The position numbers and the translations under genes were made by a program. Source: Aliivibrio wodanis (GTDB lineage Bacteria > Pseudomonadota > Gammaproteobacteria > Enterobacterales > Vibrionaceae). Taken from it: a DNA stretch of 64,000 nucleotides. Location: assembly GCA_000953695.1 (NCBI GenBank), contig LN554846.1, positions 1,798,001 to 1,862,000 on the forward strand, read 5' to 3'. Numbering within the stretch: position 1 is the first letter of the stretch; each line of letters starts with the position of its first letter. Under the pieces are notes generated by a model, which saw nothing but the letters and a program-made list of their open reading frames with translations, was not told where the DNA came from and made no database searches. Positions 8,882 to 18,745 of the stretch are shown here, piece after piece.

Positions 8882-10285
8882 ATGAAAGAATCAGCATTTC
8901 GTTGGATTGATAAATACCTTATCCATCTAAAAATTCAAGAAAAGTTTTATCTACTATTCTTACTTCCAATTATCGCCCTTTTAAGTCTAACAGCAATTAT
9001 GGATTCTGCTGCTGATAGCATGATGGCTGAGACATTAGATCACGAAGTTCAATTCGTTGCCTCTATGTTGGATCAACAAAATATTTCTCGACAAGATGCA
9101 GTAAACCTTCTCTCTCAATCTGCTGAGTTTTCCGTTGGTTCGGGCGAACACACTGCATTTGTTAATTCTGGTAATTACAGTATCAGTGCAGATTCAAACG
9201 TTACGCTTTGGTCTACTTTATCTAGCTTACAAATATCCCTAATAGCTGCTGTTTTATTATTAATGGCTGTTGGTGTTTATTACATAATGACTTTCATTGG
9301 TGGCGCGATGTTCACCATGAATAAAGCACTAGAGACGCTTGAATCTGGTGATTTAACCCAACGAATGAATTTTTTCTTGGTTAGAGATGAATTCAGCACA
9401 ATCGCAATGACGATAGACAAACTTGCTGATCGTGAACAGCAATTAGTATTAGCAATGCAAGAGTCTGTTGCACTGATTCAGCAGATGAGTTCTGAGTTAA
9501 GCCAAAATAGCCATAAAAGTTCAGATGCTTCTGATAAGCAACTTGCACAACTCGATTTACTATCAAGTGCAACAGAAGAAATGGCGACATCAATTCAAGA
9601 GGTGGCTAATTATACTCATGAAGCTTCTTCTCAATCAACCGATGCGATGGATTCTGCACGAACAGGGCAATCTCAAGTAGATGCTGCAGTAAAAGCGATT
9701 CAGGCGTTATCAGAAGAGATAAATCAAGCGGCAAACGCTGTACAAGAGTTAGATTCTAATGCTGCAAAAATTGATGAGGTCGTCACTACTATCAATGGTA
9801 TTTCACAACAAACCAATTTACTGGCTTTGAATGCTGCGATTGAAGCCGCACGAGCGGGCGAACAAGGTCGTGGGTTTGCAGTTGTTGCCGATGAAGTTCG
9901 TACATTAGCTAGTCGAACTCAACAAGCTACCGTTGAAATTCAGTCGATGATTGAAGCACTGCAAAATAACAGTAAATCTTTGTTATCTCTAACATCAAAT
10001 ACAGTAAGTAATGCTGAAACTGGTCAAGAGTTAATGCAGCAGGTACATAACGACATTTCAAACATTGCTGCTCGTAACAATACTATTGCACAAAGCAATA
10101 ATGAAATTGCAACAGCAGCCAGTCAGCAAGGCGATGTTGCGGTGAGTATTGCTTCAACAGTTGAAGATGTTCGAACTCAATCAAATCAAGTTCATAATAT
10201 GATCAAAGACTCAGAATCTAATATCGAGCAACTGCGTTTGAAAGGCCAAGATTTAGAATTACTGCTTAATGGATTAAAAGCATAG
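8882..10285 (+). CDS. methyl-accepting chemotaxis protein with a small periplasmic domain
   Basis: A 467-residue chemoreceptor. TM1 is at about 22-41 and TM2 at about 117-140, leaving only about 75 periplasmic residues, too few for a standard Cache or four-helix sensor. HAMP follows (about 141-195, [14 protein letters not shown]), then a coiled signalling domain whose hairpin tip has [20 protein letters not shown] and [19 protein letters not shown] (about 306-348). It should signal through CheA/CheW, but no CheR/CheB-binding pentapeptide is visible at the C-terminus. The small sensor region suggests sensing in or near the membrane, or through a partner. It sits between acyP and rlmI, which are adjacent in E. 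coli, and has its own terminator. Confidence 0.92.
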   Translation: MKESAFRWIDKYLIHLKIQEKFYLLFLLPIIALLSLTAIMDSAADSMMAETLDHEVQFVASMLDQQNISRQDAVNLLSQSAEFSVGSGEHTAFVNSGNYSISADSNVTLWSTLSSLQISLIAAVLLLMAVGVYYIMTFIGGAMFTMNKALETLESGDLTQRMNFFLVRDEFSTIAMTIDKLADREQQLVLAMQESVALIQQMSSELSQNSHKSSDASDKQLAQLDLLSSATEEMATSIQEVANYTHEASSQSTDAMDSARTGQSQVDAAVKAIQALSEEINQAANAVQELDSNAAKIDEVVTTINGISQQTNLLALNAAIEAARAGEQGRGFAVVADEVRTLASRTQQATVEIQSMIEALQNNSKSLLSLTSNTVSNAETGQELMQQVHNDISNIAARNNTIAQSNNEIATAASQQGDVAVSIASTVEDVRTQSNQVHNMIKDSESNIEQLRLKGQDLELLLNGLKA

Positions 10286-10319
10286 CCTCTTCAAATTTAA
10301 CATTTCAATAGCCTAATTC

Positions 10320-10353
10320 ATGCAGTAATAATTCATTTTATTACTGCATTTTT
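10320..10353 (+). terminator. intrinsic terminator after the chemoreceptor
   Basis: A 12-bp perfect stem, ATGCAGTAATAA (10320-10331) with TTATTACTGCAT (10338-10349), a 6-nt loop and a following T tract. Confidence 0.85.
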
Positions 10354-10401
10354 AATATCTAACTCTGCACTTTTCGATTAATCCCCTCTTCACTCCTTCT
10401 T

Positions 10402-10563
10402 ATACCAATCAAAGTAAGTAAGTGATCAGAAATAGCGAAGAAAAAATGCTTGAAAACAAGGCTGAATTTTTCGATAAGTAGTTATTCTACAATCAAAAAT
10501 TCTAACGCAGTTATCGAGCATTTTAACAAGCTAGGATGACCAGTTATTTACTACGATTGGTAT
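10402..10563. repeat. palindromic intergenic element, copy 1
   Basis: A 162-bp element bounded by ATACCAATC (10402-10410) and its exact complement GATTGGTAT (10555-10563). The terminal repeats continue imperfectly inward (AAAGTAAGTAAGTG against CACTTATTTACTAC-like sequence). The centre holds an imperfect hairpin with GTAG-TTATT-CTAC at its tip, flanked by GAATTTTT and AAAAATTC arms. Its right half aligns base by base with 37764-37840. It encodes nothing. It resembles a small non-autonomous or structured-RNA repeat and lies directly upstream of rlmI, filling most of this 342-bp gap. Confidence 0.75.
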
Positions 10564-10627
10564 TCGTTTGCTTTTCCTTGCGACATCAAAGAGAATAGCC
10601 CCCTAATTAACTCATCAGAGCATCAAT

Positions 10628-11818
10628 ATGACTGTTTCAATCTATTTAGTAAAAGGACGTGATAAAGCATTACGTCGCCGTCACCCTTGGATATTTTCTC
10701 GTGGTATTGACCGCATTGATGGAAAAGCAGAGCTAGGTGAAACAGTTGAGATTTATTCAAACAGCGGCGAGTGGCTTGCTCGTGGTGCATTTTCTCCACA
10801 ATCTCAAATCCGCGCTCGTGTTTGGACGTTTGATAAAAACGAAGCCGTTGATAAAGACTTCTTTGTTCGTCGTTTAAATCAAGCACAAGGCTTGCGTGAT
10901 GTTCTTGCTGAGCGTGAAGGCTTAACTGGCTACCGTTTAATCGCTGCTGAATCTGATGGTTTACCGGGTATCACAATTGACCGTTACCAAAACTACTTTG
11001 TTTGCCAATTATTAAGTGCTGGCGCAGAAGCAAACAAAGATCTACTAGTTGAAGCATTAATTGAATGCTATCCAGAATGTAATATTTACGAGCGTTCTGA
11101 CGTTTCTGTTCGTAAAAAAGAAGGTCTAAAACAACGCACTGGCGTTCTACATGGTGAAGAGCCACCAGAATCTGTAATCATTGAAGAGAACGGCGTAAAA
11201 ATTAGCGTTGATATCGTCAATGGTCATAAAACAGGTTTCTATCTTGACCAACGTGATAGCCGTGAGCGTTCATGCAAGTACGTGAAAGACAAAACAGTAC
11301 TTAACTGTTTCTCTTACACGGGTGGTTTTGGTCTTTACGCTCTTAAAGGTGGAGCTAAACACGTTATCAATGCTGATGTTTCTCAACTAGCACTGGATAA
11401 CGCTAAGAACAATACTGAGATTAACGGGTTTGATTTATCTAAAGCTGAATTCTTAAACGCTGATGTATTTAAACTACTTCGTGAGTACCGTGATAACGGC
11501 ACTAAATTTGATGTTGTGATCATGGATCCACCTAAATTTGCTGAATCAAAAAATCAGCTTACTGGTGCATGTCGTGGTTATAAAGACATCAATATGCTTG
11601 CTATGCAAATCTTGAACCCAGGCGGTACGCTATTAACGTATTCTTGTTCTGGTCTGATGGATACGGGTTTATTCCAAAAAATCGTTGCAGATGCAGCGCT
11701 TGATGCTAAACGTACAGTTCAATTTATTGAGCGTTTTGAACAAGCAGCGGATCACCCTCTTGACTCTGCTTACCCTGAAGGTTTCTACCTAAAAGGTTTT
11801 GCTTGCCGCGTTGTATAA
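10628..11818 (+). CDS. rlmI: 23S rRNA (cytosine1962-C5)-methyltransferase
   Basis: A 396-residue protein, the same length as E. coli RlmI. The N-terminal PUA-type RNA-binding domain covers about residues 1-80 ([20 protein letters not shown]). The linker and Rossmann methyltransferase domain follow, with [16 protein letters not shown] (SAM-binding motif I, about 220-235), the acidic motif [16 protein letters not shown], and DPPKFAES (motif IV, near 302). A cysteine in [10 protein letters not shown] is the likely catalytic or partner cysteine. It makes m5C1962 in 23S rRNA. The ribosome site is weak; upstream lies a palindromic element. Confidence 0.95.
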   Translation: MTVSIYLVKGRDKALRRRHPWIFSRGIDRIDGKAELGETVEIYSNSGEWLARGAFSPQSQIRARVWTFDKNEAVDKDFFVRRLNQAQGLRDVLAEREGLTGYRLIAAESDGLPGITIDRYQNYFVCQLLSAGAEANKDLLVEALIECYPECNIYERSDVSVRKKEGLKQRTGVLHGEEPPESVIIEENGVKISVDIVNGHKTGFYLDQRDSRERSCKYVKDKTVLNCFSYTGGFGLYALKGGAKHVINADVSQLALDNAKNNTEINGFDLSKAEFLNADVFKLLREYRDNGTKFDVVIMDPPKFAESKNQLTGACRGYKDINMLAMQILNPGGTLLTYSCSGLMDTGLFQKIVADAALDAKRTVQFIERFEQAADHPLDSAYPEGFYLKGFACRVV

Positions 11819-11845
11819 GTATCTGTAAAAAAATGAAATAATTTT

Positions 11846-11879
11846 AAGGCGAGAAGGTTACCTCTTCTCGCCTTTTTAT
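11846..11879 (+). terminator. intrinsic terminator after rlmI
   Basis: Stem AAGGCGAGAAG (11846-11856) with CTTCTCGCCTT (11864-11874), a 7-nt loop, then a run of T. Confidence 0.92.
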
Positions 11880-11967
11880 TACCTTTATTCTAAATCTTAA
11901 GAATTAAGTATCAAATTTCTCATAATCCTTTATTATTCATTATGTTTATTTTAATCGAGACATCATC

Positions 11968-12318
11968 ATGAGCAAATTAACATCAGATACTCAAGCAAAC
12001 TTAGATCTTTTCATTGCAGAAACAAAAGAAACGCAACTAGTTTGGAGTCTTTATAACGAAGAAGGTTGGATCTCTGTTGAATCAACTGAATTTGAAAACT
12101 CTGAAGTAATGCCATTCTGGTCTAATAAAGAAGATGCAGCATTCCATAATGTTGAAGAATGGGCTGATTTTGAAGTAACAGAAATCCCACTAGATATCTT
12201 TGCTGAAGATTGGTTAGTTACGTTATCTGAAGATGGTGTTTTAGTTGGTACTAACTGGAACCAACAACTTGAAGGTAAAGAAGTTGAAGCAAGTGATCTT
12301 GTAAAACTTTACCTATAA
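11968..12318 (+). CDS. DUF2750 family protein
   Basis: A 116-residue acidic cytoplasmic protein with no signal peptide or membrane segment. The conserved pattern (ETQLVWSLYNEEGWISVES, PFWSNKEDAAFHN, EIPLDIFAEDWLVTLSEDGVLVGTNWN) matches the DUF2750 family, in which a nucleotide- or ligand-sized pocket is suspected but no function is proven. It is monocistronic: a terminator lies on either side. Confidence 0.82.
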   Translation: MSKLTSDTQANLDLFIAETKETQLVWSLYNEEGWISVESTEFENSEVMPFWSNKEDAAFHNVEEWADFEVTEIPLDIFAEDWLVTLSEDGVLVGTNWNQQLEGKEVEASDLVKLYL

Positions 12319-12337
12319 TACCAATTTTAATACTAAT

Positions 12338-12367
12338 AAAAGGGCAGTAACTATACTGCCCTTTTTT
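12338..12367. terminator. bidirectional terminator between DUF2750 gene and chemoreceptor
   Basis: A 12-bp perfect stem, AAAAGGGCAGTA (12338-12349) with TACTGCCCTTTT (12354-12365), a 4-nt loop, and T runs in both directions. The flanking genes are convergent. Confidence 0.92.
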
Positions 12368-12387
12368 ATGCCTACTCTCTAATACTT

Positions 12388-13947
12388 TTAGATTTTAAAA
12401 GAACCAACATGACGATCTAACCTGTGTGCTAACTCTTCTAAATTTTTACTGGTAAGCTCTAATTCTTGACTAGCATGAACCCCTGCAGTAACTGAATTAT
12501 TAACCGCATCTAAATTCATATTTATTTCATTCGCAACACTTGATTGCTCTTCTGTTGCTGTGGCTACTTGAGTATTCAAATCAAGTATCGCTGTCACTTG
12601 CTTAGATATTCTAGCTAAAGCATCTTGAGCTTCCTCAGTTGCTTTTGAGCCTTCTATTGTTAGCTCTTTACTGCTGTTCATCGCATTAACGGCACTTTGA
12701 GCTTCGCTTTGTAAGTGATCTATCATCTTTTGAATTTCACCCGTTGACTGAGCCGTTTTAGTCGCTAGGTTCCTCACTTCGTCAGCTACAACCGCGAAAC
12801 CTCTTCCCGCTTCACCTGCACGAGCTGCTTCTATTGCCGCATTTAAAGCCAGAAGGTTAGTCTGCTCTGAAATACCTCTAATAACTTCAAGTATTGAACC
12901 AATGGATTGAGTTCTTTCTGCTAAAGATGTAATAACCAAACCCGTATTATTTATTTCATCCGCTAAAGAACTAATGGTTGATGTGGCTTCTTTTAGGGTT
13001 GTATTGCCTTCTTGCGTTTCTCTATTTGCATTTTCAGCCGAGTCGGCAGCACCCGCTGCATTTAGAGAAATTTCATTAATGGTTGCGATCATCTCATGCA
13101 TAGAGGTAACAACTAATAACGATTGCTCACTCTGCTCCTCACCTCTAGAAAGAGAAGCTATTGACTGGTTTCTCAACTCCGTAGCCGAATTCCCCAATGC
13201 CAAACCAGTCTCTACAACTTGAGTAATGATTTTATTAATACTTTCAGCAAATGTATTAAAAGCAATCGAGATATGAGCAATTTCATCATGACCTTTTATT
13301 GGTAACCTTACAGTTAGATCGCCATCCCCTTTTGATATATCTTCTAACGCTAACTGTAACCCTGATAGCGGCTTGAACAAGCGCCCCATAAACCACACAA
13401 GGACACAAATACAAATAATAAAGATAGCTACAATGGTGATAAGTTGAGTTATTAAAATCCCTGTTGCGGCATCACTCACTTCTGTAACCGGAATACCAAT
13501 ATCCACCGTACCATAAAGCTGTCCATTGACATAAATTGGCGACATAATGTCATATACCCATACTTCCTGTACATCAGCATACCATTTTGAGTATTGTTCA
13601 ACACCTTGCCTTGCACCTTTTATTGTGTAGCTATCTTCATAAATCTTATTTTGTTTTTTCTGATCACTATGTGCAACAGCTTGTATGTTTTTATCGATAA
13701 CTATCGCATAAGTAATATCTGATCGCCCTTTTAAAGAGGTCATCAAATTTTGTAGATCGATCAATGGCTGAGAAGAATTTTCTAGTATATATCCTACATT
13801 AATCGCTAATAAAGAAGCTTGAGCTTGTGATTTCTTTAAGATGATACTATCAATTTCTTTATTCGAGATATAAGAGGTTGATACTATGCTCGCTGTAGCA
13901 GCAATTGCAAACATAATACACACTACGAGTAATATTGTTTTTTTCAT
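12388..13947 (-). CDS. methyl-accepting chemotaxis protein, single-Cache-like sensor
   Basis: A 519-residue chemoreceptor. TM1 is at about 4-25 and TM2 at about 163-187. The periplasmic part (about 26-162) has a Cache-like core: [19 protein letters not shown], a [20 protein letters not shown] strand pair, then [18 protein letters not shown] lies at about 188-242 ([22 protein letters not shown]). The signalling tip is [20 protein letters not shown] followed by [20 protein letters not shown]. No C-terminal CheR-binding pentapeptide is present (ends GSFKI). Small metabolites are the usual Cache ligands; the ligand here is not predictable. The ribosome site is AAGGAAAG. A 14-bp tandem duplication lies in the leader. 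Confidence 0.93.
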   Translation of the reverse strand: MKKTILLVVCIMFAIAATASIVSTSYISNKEIDSIILKKSQAQASLLAINVGYILENSSQPLIDLQNLMTSLKGRSDITYAIVIDKNIQAVAHSDQKKQNKIYEDSYTIKGARQGVEQYSKWYADVQEVWVYDIMSPIYVNGQLYGTVDIGIPVTEVSDAATGILITQLITIVAIFIICICVLVWFMGRLFKPLSGLQLALEDISKGDGDLTVRLPIKGHDEIAHISIAFNTFAESINKIITQVVETGLALGNSATELRNQSIASLSRGEEQSEQSLLVVTSMHEMIATINEISLNAAGAADSAENANRETQEGNTTLKEATSTISSLADEINNTGLVITSLAERTQSIGSILEVIRGISEQTNLLALNAAIEAARAGEAGRGFAVVADEVRNLATKTAQSTGEIQKMIDHLQSEAQSAVNAMNSSKELTIEGSKATEEAQDALARISKQVTAILDLNTQVATATEEQSSVANEINMNLDAVNNSVTAGVHASQELELTSKNLEELAHRLDRHVGSFKI

Positions 13948-13987
13948 TATTCACTTTCCTTGATATTTGTAGTGGCACATCTCTTTC

Positions 13988-14015
13988 TGAATGATACCTA
14001 TTGAATGATACCTAT
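13988..14015. repeat. 14-bp perfect tandem duplication upstream of a chemoreceptor
   Basis: TGAATGATACCTAT occurs twice back to back at 13988-14001 and 14002-14015, 41 bp upstream of the chemoreceptor start. It lies in the promoter or leader region. Confidence 0.85.
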
Positions 14016-14147
14016 CAAGTGAATAGAGAGTGTTGCTTCATACTTCATCTTATCTCAATACTTTTACTTTAAAAAGCAAGTTATGTTTGTTCTTGTATTA
14101 AGGTAACAATATATTTCATAAGAAATTTGATCTTTTTAAATAGAAAT

Positions 14148-15962
14148 TTATATTACATGTTGATTTAACGTATTAAAAAACTCTTCAGGCTTTATTGGTT
14201 TAGTTATCACTTCATTTTGCCCACATTCTATTAACTCAGATCTAGCTTCATTAAATGCATCAGCGGTACAGCCAATAATAATCGTATTTTTGTTATTCCC
14301 TTCTAAACCCCTAATCTTCAATGTGGCTTCTTTACCATCCATTATTGGCATATGATAATCCATTAATACTGCATCATATTTATTTTCTTTCACTAAATTT
14401 ACAGCGGTTTCACCATCATGAGCAACATCATATTTGTGACCTGCAAGTTTTAAGTATTTTGAAAAAATAAGAACATTCACTTTATTATCATCAACAAGAA
14501 GTATTTTATATTGCCGCTTAGGTTGAGAGATCTTAGATTTAATGTTAATCGCCGACTTTATAGACTCATCTATTTTCAATGTTACATTTATAGTAAACTT
14601 ACTTCCTTTCCCTTCCGTACTTTCTACAGAAATGGTCCCTTCCATTGCATCAAGTAACTTTGTCACTATAGTTAAACCTAAACCAGAGCCACCAAAACGA
14701 CGTGTTATTGAAGATTCCGCTTGAGAGAATTGTTCAAAGATTTGTTGTTGCTTATCTTCTGCAATCCCAATTCCAGTATCAGACACGGAAATTGCAATAT
14801 GTGCTTTATTGCCAACTCTCTTAGTTGAATACGTTAATCTAACCTCTCCCTTTTGCGTAAATTTTAATGCATTTGTTATTAAGTTCTTCACAATTTGCAT
14901 TATCCGTGTGACATCACCTATCACCCATTCGATCGCATTTTCAGATGAAATAAAATGCAACTTAACCTGCTCATTATTTATAACTGATTGATGTAGAGCA
15001 CACTCTTTTGAAAGTGACATTAATAAGTTAAAAGATTCACTCTCTAGGTTTATTTTATTCGCTTCTATTTTAGATAGGTCTAATACATCATTTAGTATTG
15101 CAAGAAGATGTTCACTAGAGATAATTAACTGGTTTACATTATCTAGCTGTTCTTTTTCTTTTAAAGTCAGCTTCAATATTTGTGCGCTACCCATTATTGC
15201 ATTCATCGGTGTTCTAATTTCATGGCTCATCGAGGCAACAAAATTACTTTTCGCTTGGCTGGCATTTTCTGCACGTTCTTTTTGTATTTTTAATCGCTTT
15301 TCACTCTCCTCTAAGTTTCTTCCTTTGTCTATTATTTCCATCACCAATTTACTAAGCGACTGATTAAATTGCCCTATTTCATCATGACTATGATCTTTAA
15401 ACTGTATATTTAAATCACCATTAGCAACTTTCTCAACATCTTCTCTCAACTGATTCAAGGGAATAAAAATAAGGTAATAAATAATAAACAGTGTAAATGT
15501 AATAAATAGTAAATAAACTAAAACCACTCCTATATAAATAGGTAATACAGACGAATTAACATTATCTGCAATGTGTTCAAGATTAATGAAAAGATGTATA
15601 TTTGCTAACTTATCTTCCTTAATCTTAATCAAATAAGATATTTTTTCATACTTATTCATTGATGCGGTATCTTCCTCTAAAGGGAATAATCGAGTCCCAT
15701 TAGGTTGAGTTACTACCAAGTAAGTCCAATATTCATTTTCGATTAATGTGGCTTCTAGAGTGGTAAATAGAGCGGCAAGATCTTGTGTGATAATATTACT
15801 TTCAATTGCATTACTTAAAATAATAAGTTTAGCTGTTTCAAATTGTATCGATTGTTCACGCTGCTCTTCAAAAAGATTTGGAGCCCAAATAAAATGCAGC
15901 CACAATAATGCCAACACTAAAATGCTTGAATATAACGTAATGAACTTCGTGATAATTTTCAC
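14148..15962 (-). CDS. hybrid sensor histidine kinase
   Basis: A 604-residue membrane kinase. TM1 is at about 7-26, a periplasmic loop covers about 27-138, TM2 is at about 140-164, and HAMP follows (about 165-215). Next come a coiled coil, HisKA with the phospho-histidine H247 in SMSHEIRTPMNAIMG, and an HATPase with NLITNALKFT, VSDTGIGIAEDKQ and RRFGGSGLGLTI. A C-terminal receiver has LLVDDNKVN and the acceptor D535 in VLMDYHMPIMDG. It starts at GTG only 3 nt after the stop of the PhnD-like gene, with GAGAAG inside that gene's end, so the two are translationally coupled. No Hpt domain is present, so phosphate must pass to a separate partner. The binding protein probably supplies the ligand signal. 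Confidence 0.93.
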   Translation of the reverse strand: MKIITKFITLYSSILVLALLWLHFIWAPNLFEEQREQSIQFETAKLIILSNAIESNIITQDLAALFTTLEATLIENEYWTYLVVTQPNGTRLFPLEEDTASMNKYEKISYLIKIKEDKLANIHLFINLEHIADNVNSSVLPIYIGVVLVYLLFITFTLFIIYYLIFIPLNQLREDVEKVANGDLNIQFKDHSHDEIGQFNQSLSKLVMEIIDKGRNLEESEKRLKIQKERAENASQAKSNFVASMSHEIRTPMNAIMGSAQILKLTLKEKEQLDNVNQLIISSEHLLAILNDVLDLSKIEANKINLESESFNLLMSLSKECALHQSVINNEQVKLHFISSENAIEWVIGDVTRIMQIVKNLITNALKFTQKGEVRLTYSTKRVGNKAHIAISVSDTGIGIAEDKQQQIFEQFSQAESSITRRFGGSGLGLTIVTKLLDAMEGTISVESTEGKGSKFTINVTLKIDESIKSAINIKSKISQPKRQYKILLVDDNKVNVLIFSKYLKLAGHKYDVAHDGETAVNLVKENKYDAVLMDYHMPIMDGKEATLKIRGLEGNNKNTIIIGCTADAFNEARSELIECGQNEVITKPIKPEEFFNTLNQHVI

Positions 15963-15965
15963 AAG

Positions 15966-16772
15966 TTACTTCTCAACAAATCGTTCTAAGTTTAGTGTTT
16001 TCAAATTATCATAGTCAGATAATGTTGCAGCCTCAACACCTCGCATAGGGATCTTATTAAGCATTTCTTTTCCTTCTTCACTCTTAAACATCGCTTCAAA
16101 AGCAGTATAGATCTCAGGTTGAAGACCAAGGATCCTAGGATGAATAGCGACAGGATGAGGAGCTACTTTTGAGGTTTGATACAAAATAGTTAATTTACTT
16201 TGTATACTGTCTTTCTGTTGTTTAAGTGAATGAAGAACACCTCCACCCGCTTTGCTTACACCTAAAGCTGTATTTAGATAAACAGATGAATGACTATGAA
16301 CATACACTGGGGTAAATTCAATATTTTTCCGGGATAACTCTGCTCTAATCATTAATGATGCACCAAGTGCATTGGGAGCTGGGAAAGCAATTTCCTGTTG
16401 ATTAAGCTGCTCAATAGATGTGATCCCACTTGTTTTTGAAACCACTAAAATCCCAGATAATAAGCGAGTAGAATCTTTTACTATGGGTAGATATCCATTA
16501 TCTTGATTTGCCATTAAGAGATGGTACGGATTAAGATAAACAATATCATAAACTTCATCAGCTAATTCTTTTTCAAAACTTGGGATATTAATGGCTTGCC
16601 TAAGTTCTAACCGAAGACCTGTTCGACTTGATAGCTCATCAATCACTGGCTGCCAAATATCTCGAATTCGATGACTTTCAAATTGAGGGACAACTCCAAC
16701 AATTAGTGTATCTTGTGCTAAAACAGCAACATTAAATAAAAGACAACCTATCAATAATATTACTCTTTTCAT
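15966..16772 (-). CDS. PhnD-like periplasmic binding protein coupled to a sensor kinase
   Basis: A 268-residue protein with a signal peptide (KRVILLIGCLLFNVAVLA) and the PhnD/SsuA/transferrin-like binding fold: LIVGVVPQFESHRIRDIWQP, YDIVYLNPYHLLMANQ, FPAPNALGASLMIRAELSRK and VGKAG-type ligand-loop segments. The family normally binds phosphate, phosphite, phosphonates or similar oxyanions for an ABC importer. No permease or ATPase is nearby; the next gene, 3 nt downstream, is a hybrid kinase. The likely job is therefore periplasmic ligand presentation to the kinase rather than transport. It could still serve a distant transporter. Confidence 0.88.
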   Translation of the reverse strand: MKRVILLIGCLLFNVAVLAQDTLIVGVVPQFESHRIRDIWQPVIDELSSRTGLRLELRQAINIPSFEKELADEVYDIVYLNPYHLLMANQDNGYLPIVKDSTRLLSGILVVSKTSGITSIEQLNQQEIAFPAPNALGASLMIRAELSRKNIEFTPVYVHSHSSVYLNTALGVSKAGGGVLHSLKQQKDSIQSKLTILYQTSKVAPHPVAIHPRILGLQPEIYTAFEAMFKSEEGKEMLNKIPMRGVEAATLSDYDNLKTLNLERFVEK

Positions 16773-16914
16773 GGTGTTCCCTTCCTATTTTCGTTACTCC
16801 ATTTAACCTAAGTATAGAATATGCTTCTTCTTTTTTCCGAGATATCTCCAGTAATCAGCTAAATAAATTAACACTTTGTTATTTAGCTGCATTATATATA
16901 TCAACGCCTGTACA

Positions 16915-16949
16915 TAAAAAAGCACCTTCCTATAATTAAGAAGATGCTT
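16915..16949 (-). terminator. intrinsic terminator of glpT
   Basis: Read on the minus strand, AAGCATCTTC pairs with GAAGGTGCTT over 10 bp (one G-U), with a 10-nt loop, followed by a T run (16915-16919 as A on the plus strand). Confidence 0.8.
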
Positions 16950-16985
16950 ACTGAAAGTGCAAAGTTGGATGTTACTCCAATAGCA

Positions 16986-18350
16986 TTAAACCTGTGGAAT
17001 TTGCTTTTTCTCTTTCGCTTTATGATAATTAGATTCACCAATGAACGCATACATCAGACACAGGATCGATAAAATACAAGAGACCACTAGTATCATAAAA
17101 CCACCATCCCAGCCAAAATGATCCACGGTATAACCAAGGATAATATTTGCGGTCACTGCACCACCAAGATAACCAAATAATCCTGTTAAGCCTGCTGCTG
17201 TACCTGCTGCTTTTTTTGGTACAAGCTCCAGAGCATAAAGACCAATAAGCATCACAGGACCATAGATTAAGAAACCAATAGCTACTAAAGCAATCATATC
17301 TACCGTAGGATTACCCGCAGGATTGAACCAATAAACCAACACAGCAATGGTAACTAATACCATGAATAGAATCCCCGCAGGTGCACGGCGACCCTTAAAT
17401 ACTTTATCCGATACCCAGCCACACAATAACGTGCCCGGAATACCTGCCCATTCATATAAAAAATATGCCCAAGACGATTTATCTACAGTGAAGTCTTTTG
17501 CCTCTTTTAAGTATACTGGCGCCCAATCAAGTACACCGTAACGGATCAAATATACAAATGCATTTGCAATCGCAATCGACCAAAGTAACTTATTGTTGAA
17601 AACATATTTAAAGAAGATTTCTTTCGCTGTCATCTCTGTTTCGTGAGATTTATCATAATCATCTGGGTAGTCATTTTTATATTCTTCAATCGCAGGAAGT
17701 CCACAAGATTGAGGGGTATCACGCAATGTAGCCCAAATAAAAACAGCAACTAACGTGGCAAAAATTGCAGGAACATAAAATGCTGAGCGCCAATCATCGT
17801 TAAAAGCCCAAAGACCTAGTAAGAAAAGGGGACCAATTAAGCCACCACCCACATTGTGCGCTACGTTCCAAACAGAAACTAACTCTCCACGTTCTTTACG
17901 TGACCACCAATGCACCATCGTTCTTCCGCATGCAGGCCAGCCCATTCCCTGAAACCAACCATTTAAGAAAAGTAATATAAACATAGCTGCAATACTTTCG
18001 GTTGCCCACGGCATAAAGCCGAAACAAAACATTACAGCGGCAGACATAAGTAAGCCTACACTTAAAAAATACCGCGGGTTTGAACGGTCTGATACGCTAC
18101 CCATTAAGAATTTAGAAAGACCATAAGCAATAGATACCGCAGCTAAAGCAACACCTAAATCACCACGACTGAAACCTTGATCGATTAAATATGGCATTGC
18201 CAAGCTAAAGTTTTTCCGTACAAGGTAATAGCCAGCATAGCCAACAAAGATACTGATAAACAACTGCCAACGTAACCGGCTATAAGTGCCGTCTATTCGA
18301 TCGGATGCAAGACGATCTATATGCATTTTAGGTTTGAATATACCAAACAT
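16986..18350 (-). CDS. glpT: glycerol-3-phosphate/phosphate antiporter GlpT
   Basis: A 454-residue major-facilitator antiporter very close to E. coli GlpT (452). It has [10 protein letters not shown] at the N-terminus, [16 protein letters not shown] (TM1 with the substrate arginine), [65 protein letters not shown] in the central loop, and [21 protein letters not shown]. Twelve membrane segments are expected. It imports sn-glycerol-3-phosphate in exchange for phosphate at the inner membrane. The start at 18350 has GGAG 6 nt upstream; the frame is open to 18449 without a ribosome site. GlpR-like and CRP-like sites lie upstream. No glpQ is seen. Confidence 0.96.
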   Translation of the reverse strand: MFGIFKPKMHIDRLASDRIDGTYSRLRWQLFISIFVGYAGYYLVRKNFSLAMPYLIDQGFSRGDLGVALAAVSIAYGLSKFLMGSVSDRSNPRYFLSVGLLMSAAVMFCFGFMPWATESIAAMFILLFLNGWFQGMGWPACGRTMVHWWSRKERGELVSVWNVAHNVGGGLIGPLFLLGLWAFNDDWRSAFYVPAIFATLVAVFIWATLRDTPQSCGLPAIEEYKNDYPDDYDKSHETEMTAKEIFFKYVFNNKLLWSIAIANAFVYLIRYGVLDWAPVYLKEAKDFTVDKSSWAYFLYEWAGIPGTLLCGWVSDKVFKGRRAPAGILFMVLVTIAVLVYWFNPAGNPTVDMIALVAIGFLIYGPVMLIGLYALELVPKKAAGTAAGLTGLFGYLGGAVTANIILGYTVDHFGWDGGFMILVVSCILSILCLMYAFIGESNYHKAKEKKQIPQV

Positions 18351-18385
18351 AGTTAACTCCATTATATATTTGCGATGGTTATATA

Positions 18386-18449
18386 GCTCGAACGAAAAAA
18401 AATAAACTCGTTCGAAAGCTGCCGCATTGTGATGCTCAAACGAAAGCAT
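18386..18449 (-). promoter_or_regulatory. cluster of GlpR-like half sites upstream of glpT
   Basis: Three copies of a TTTCGTTYGAGC-like half site occur in 64 bp: GCTCGAACGAAA at 18386-18397, CTCGTTCGAAAG at 18407-18418 (inverted, sharing TCGTTCGA with TCGAACGA) and GCTCAAACGAAAGC at 18434-18447, itself inside ATGCT...AGCAT arms. The spacing and TTCG core fit a DeoR-family repressor such as GlpR controlling glpT. Which protein binds is inferred from the gene only. Confidence 0.55.
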
Positions 18450-18452
18450 TTC

Positions 18453-18468
18453 TGTGACAAGAATTACA
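18453..18468 (-). promoter_or_regulatory. candidate CRP site between glpT and tnaC
   Basis: TGTGACAAGAATTACA matches TGTGA-N6-TCACA with one mismatch. It lies 100 bp upstream of glpT and about 150 bp before the first possible tnaC codon, so cAMP-CRP could act on glpT; a role at tna is less certain. Confidence 0.5.
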
Positions 18469-18745
18469 AGTTAACGAATTAATTTTATAAACATATAAAA
18501 ATTTGATGTTACTGCATTAATTACATTACTAATTATATTTTTCACTCTCACTTTTTGTGTGAGAATAATAATAGATATATATAAATTATTTTATTTGTGA
18601 TCCTATCTTCATGTTTTCTTCATATTTAACTAAAGTTAATTATGTAGATCACATATCTGATCATTTAATACACTTTTATTTTATATATGGTTTTATAATT
18701 AATGAATTATCATTATTGCTTCAAAATATAGGGTACTCTGTAATT

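Noticed and set aside
10623-10886. An 87-codon frame antisense to the start of rlmI
   Set aside because: A shadow of rlmI; its low-complexity composition and lack of a start signal argue against it.
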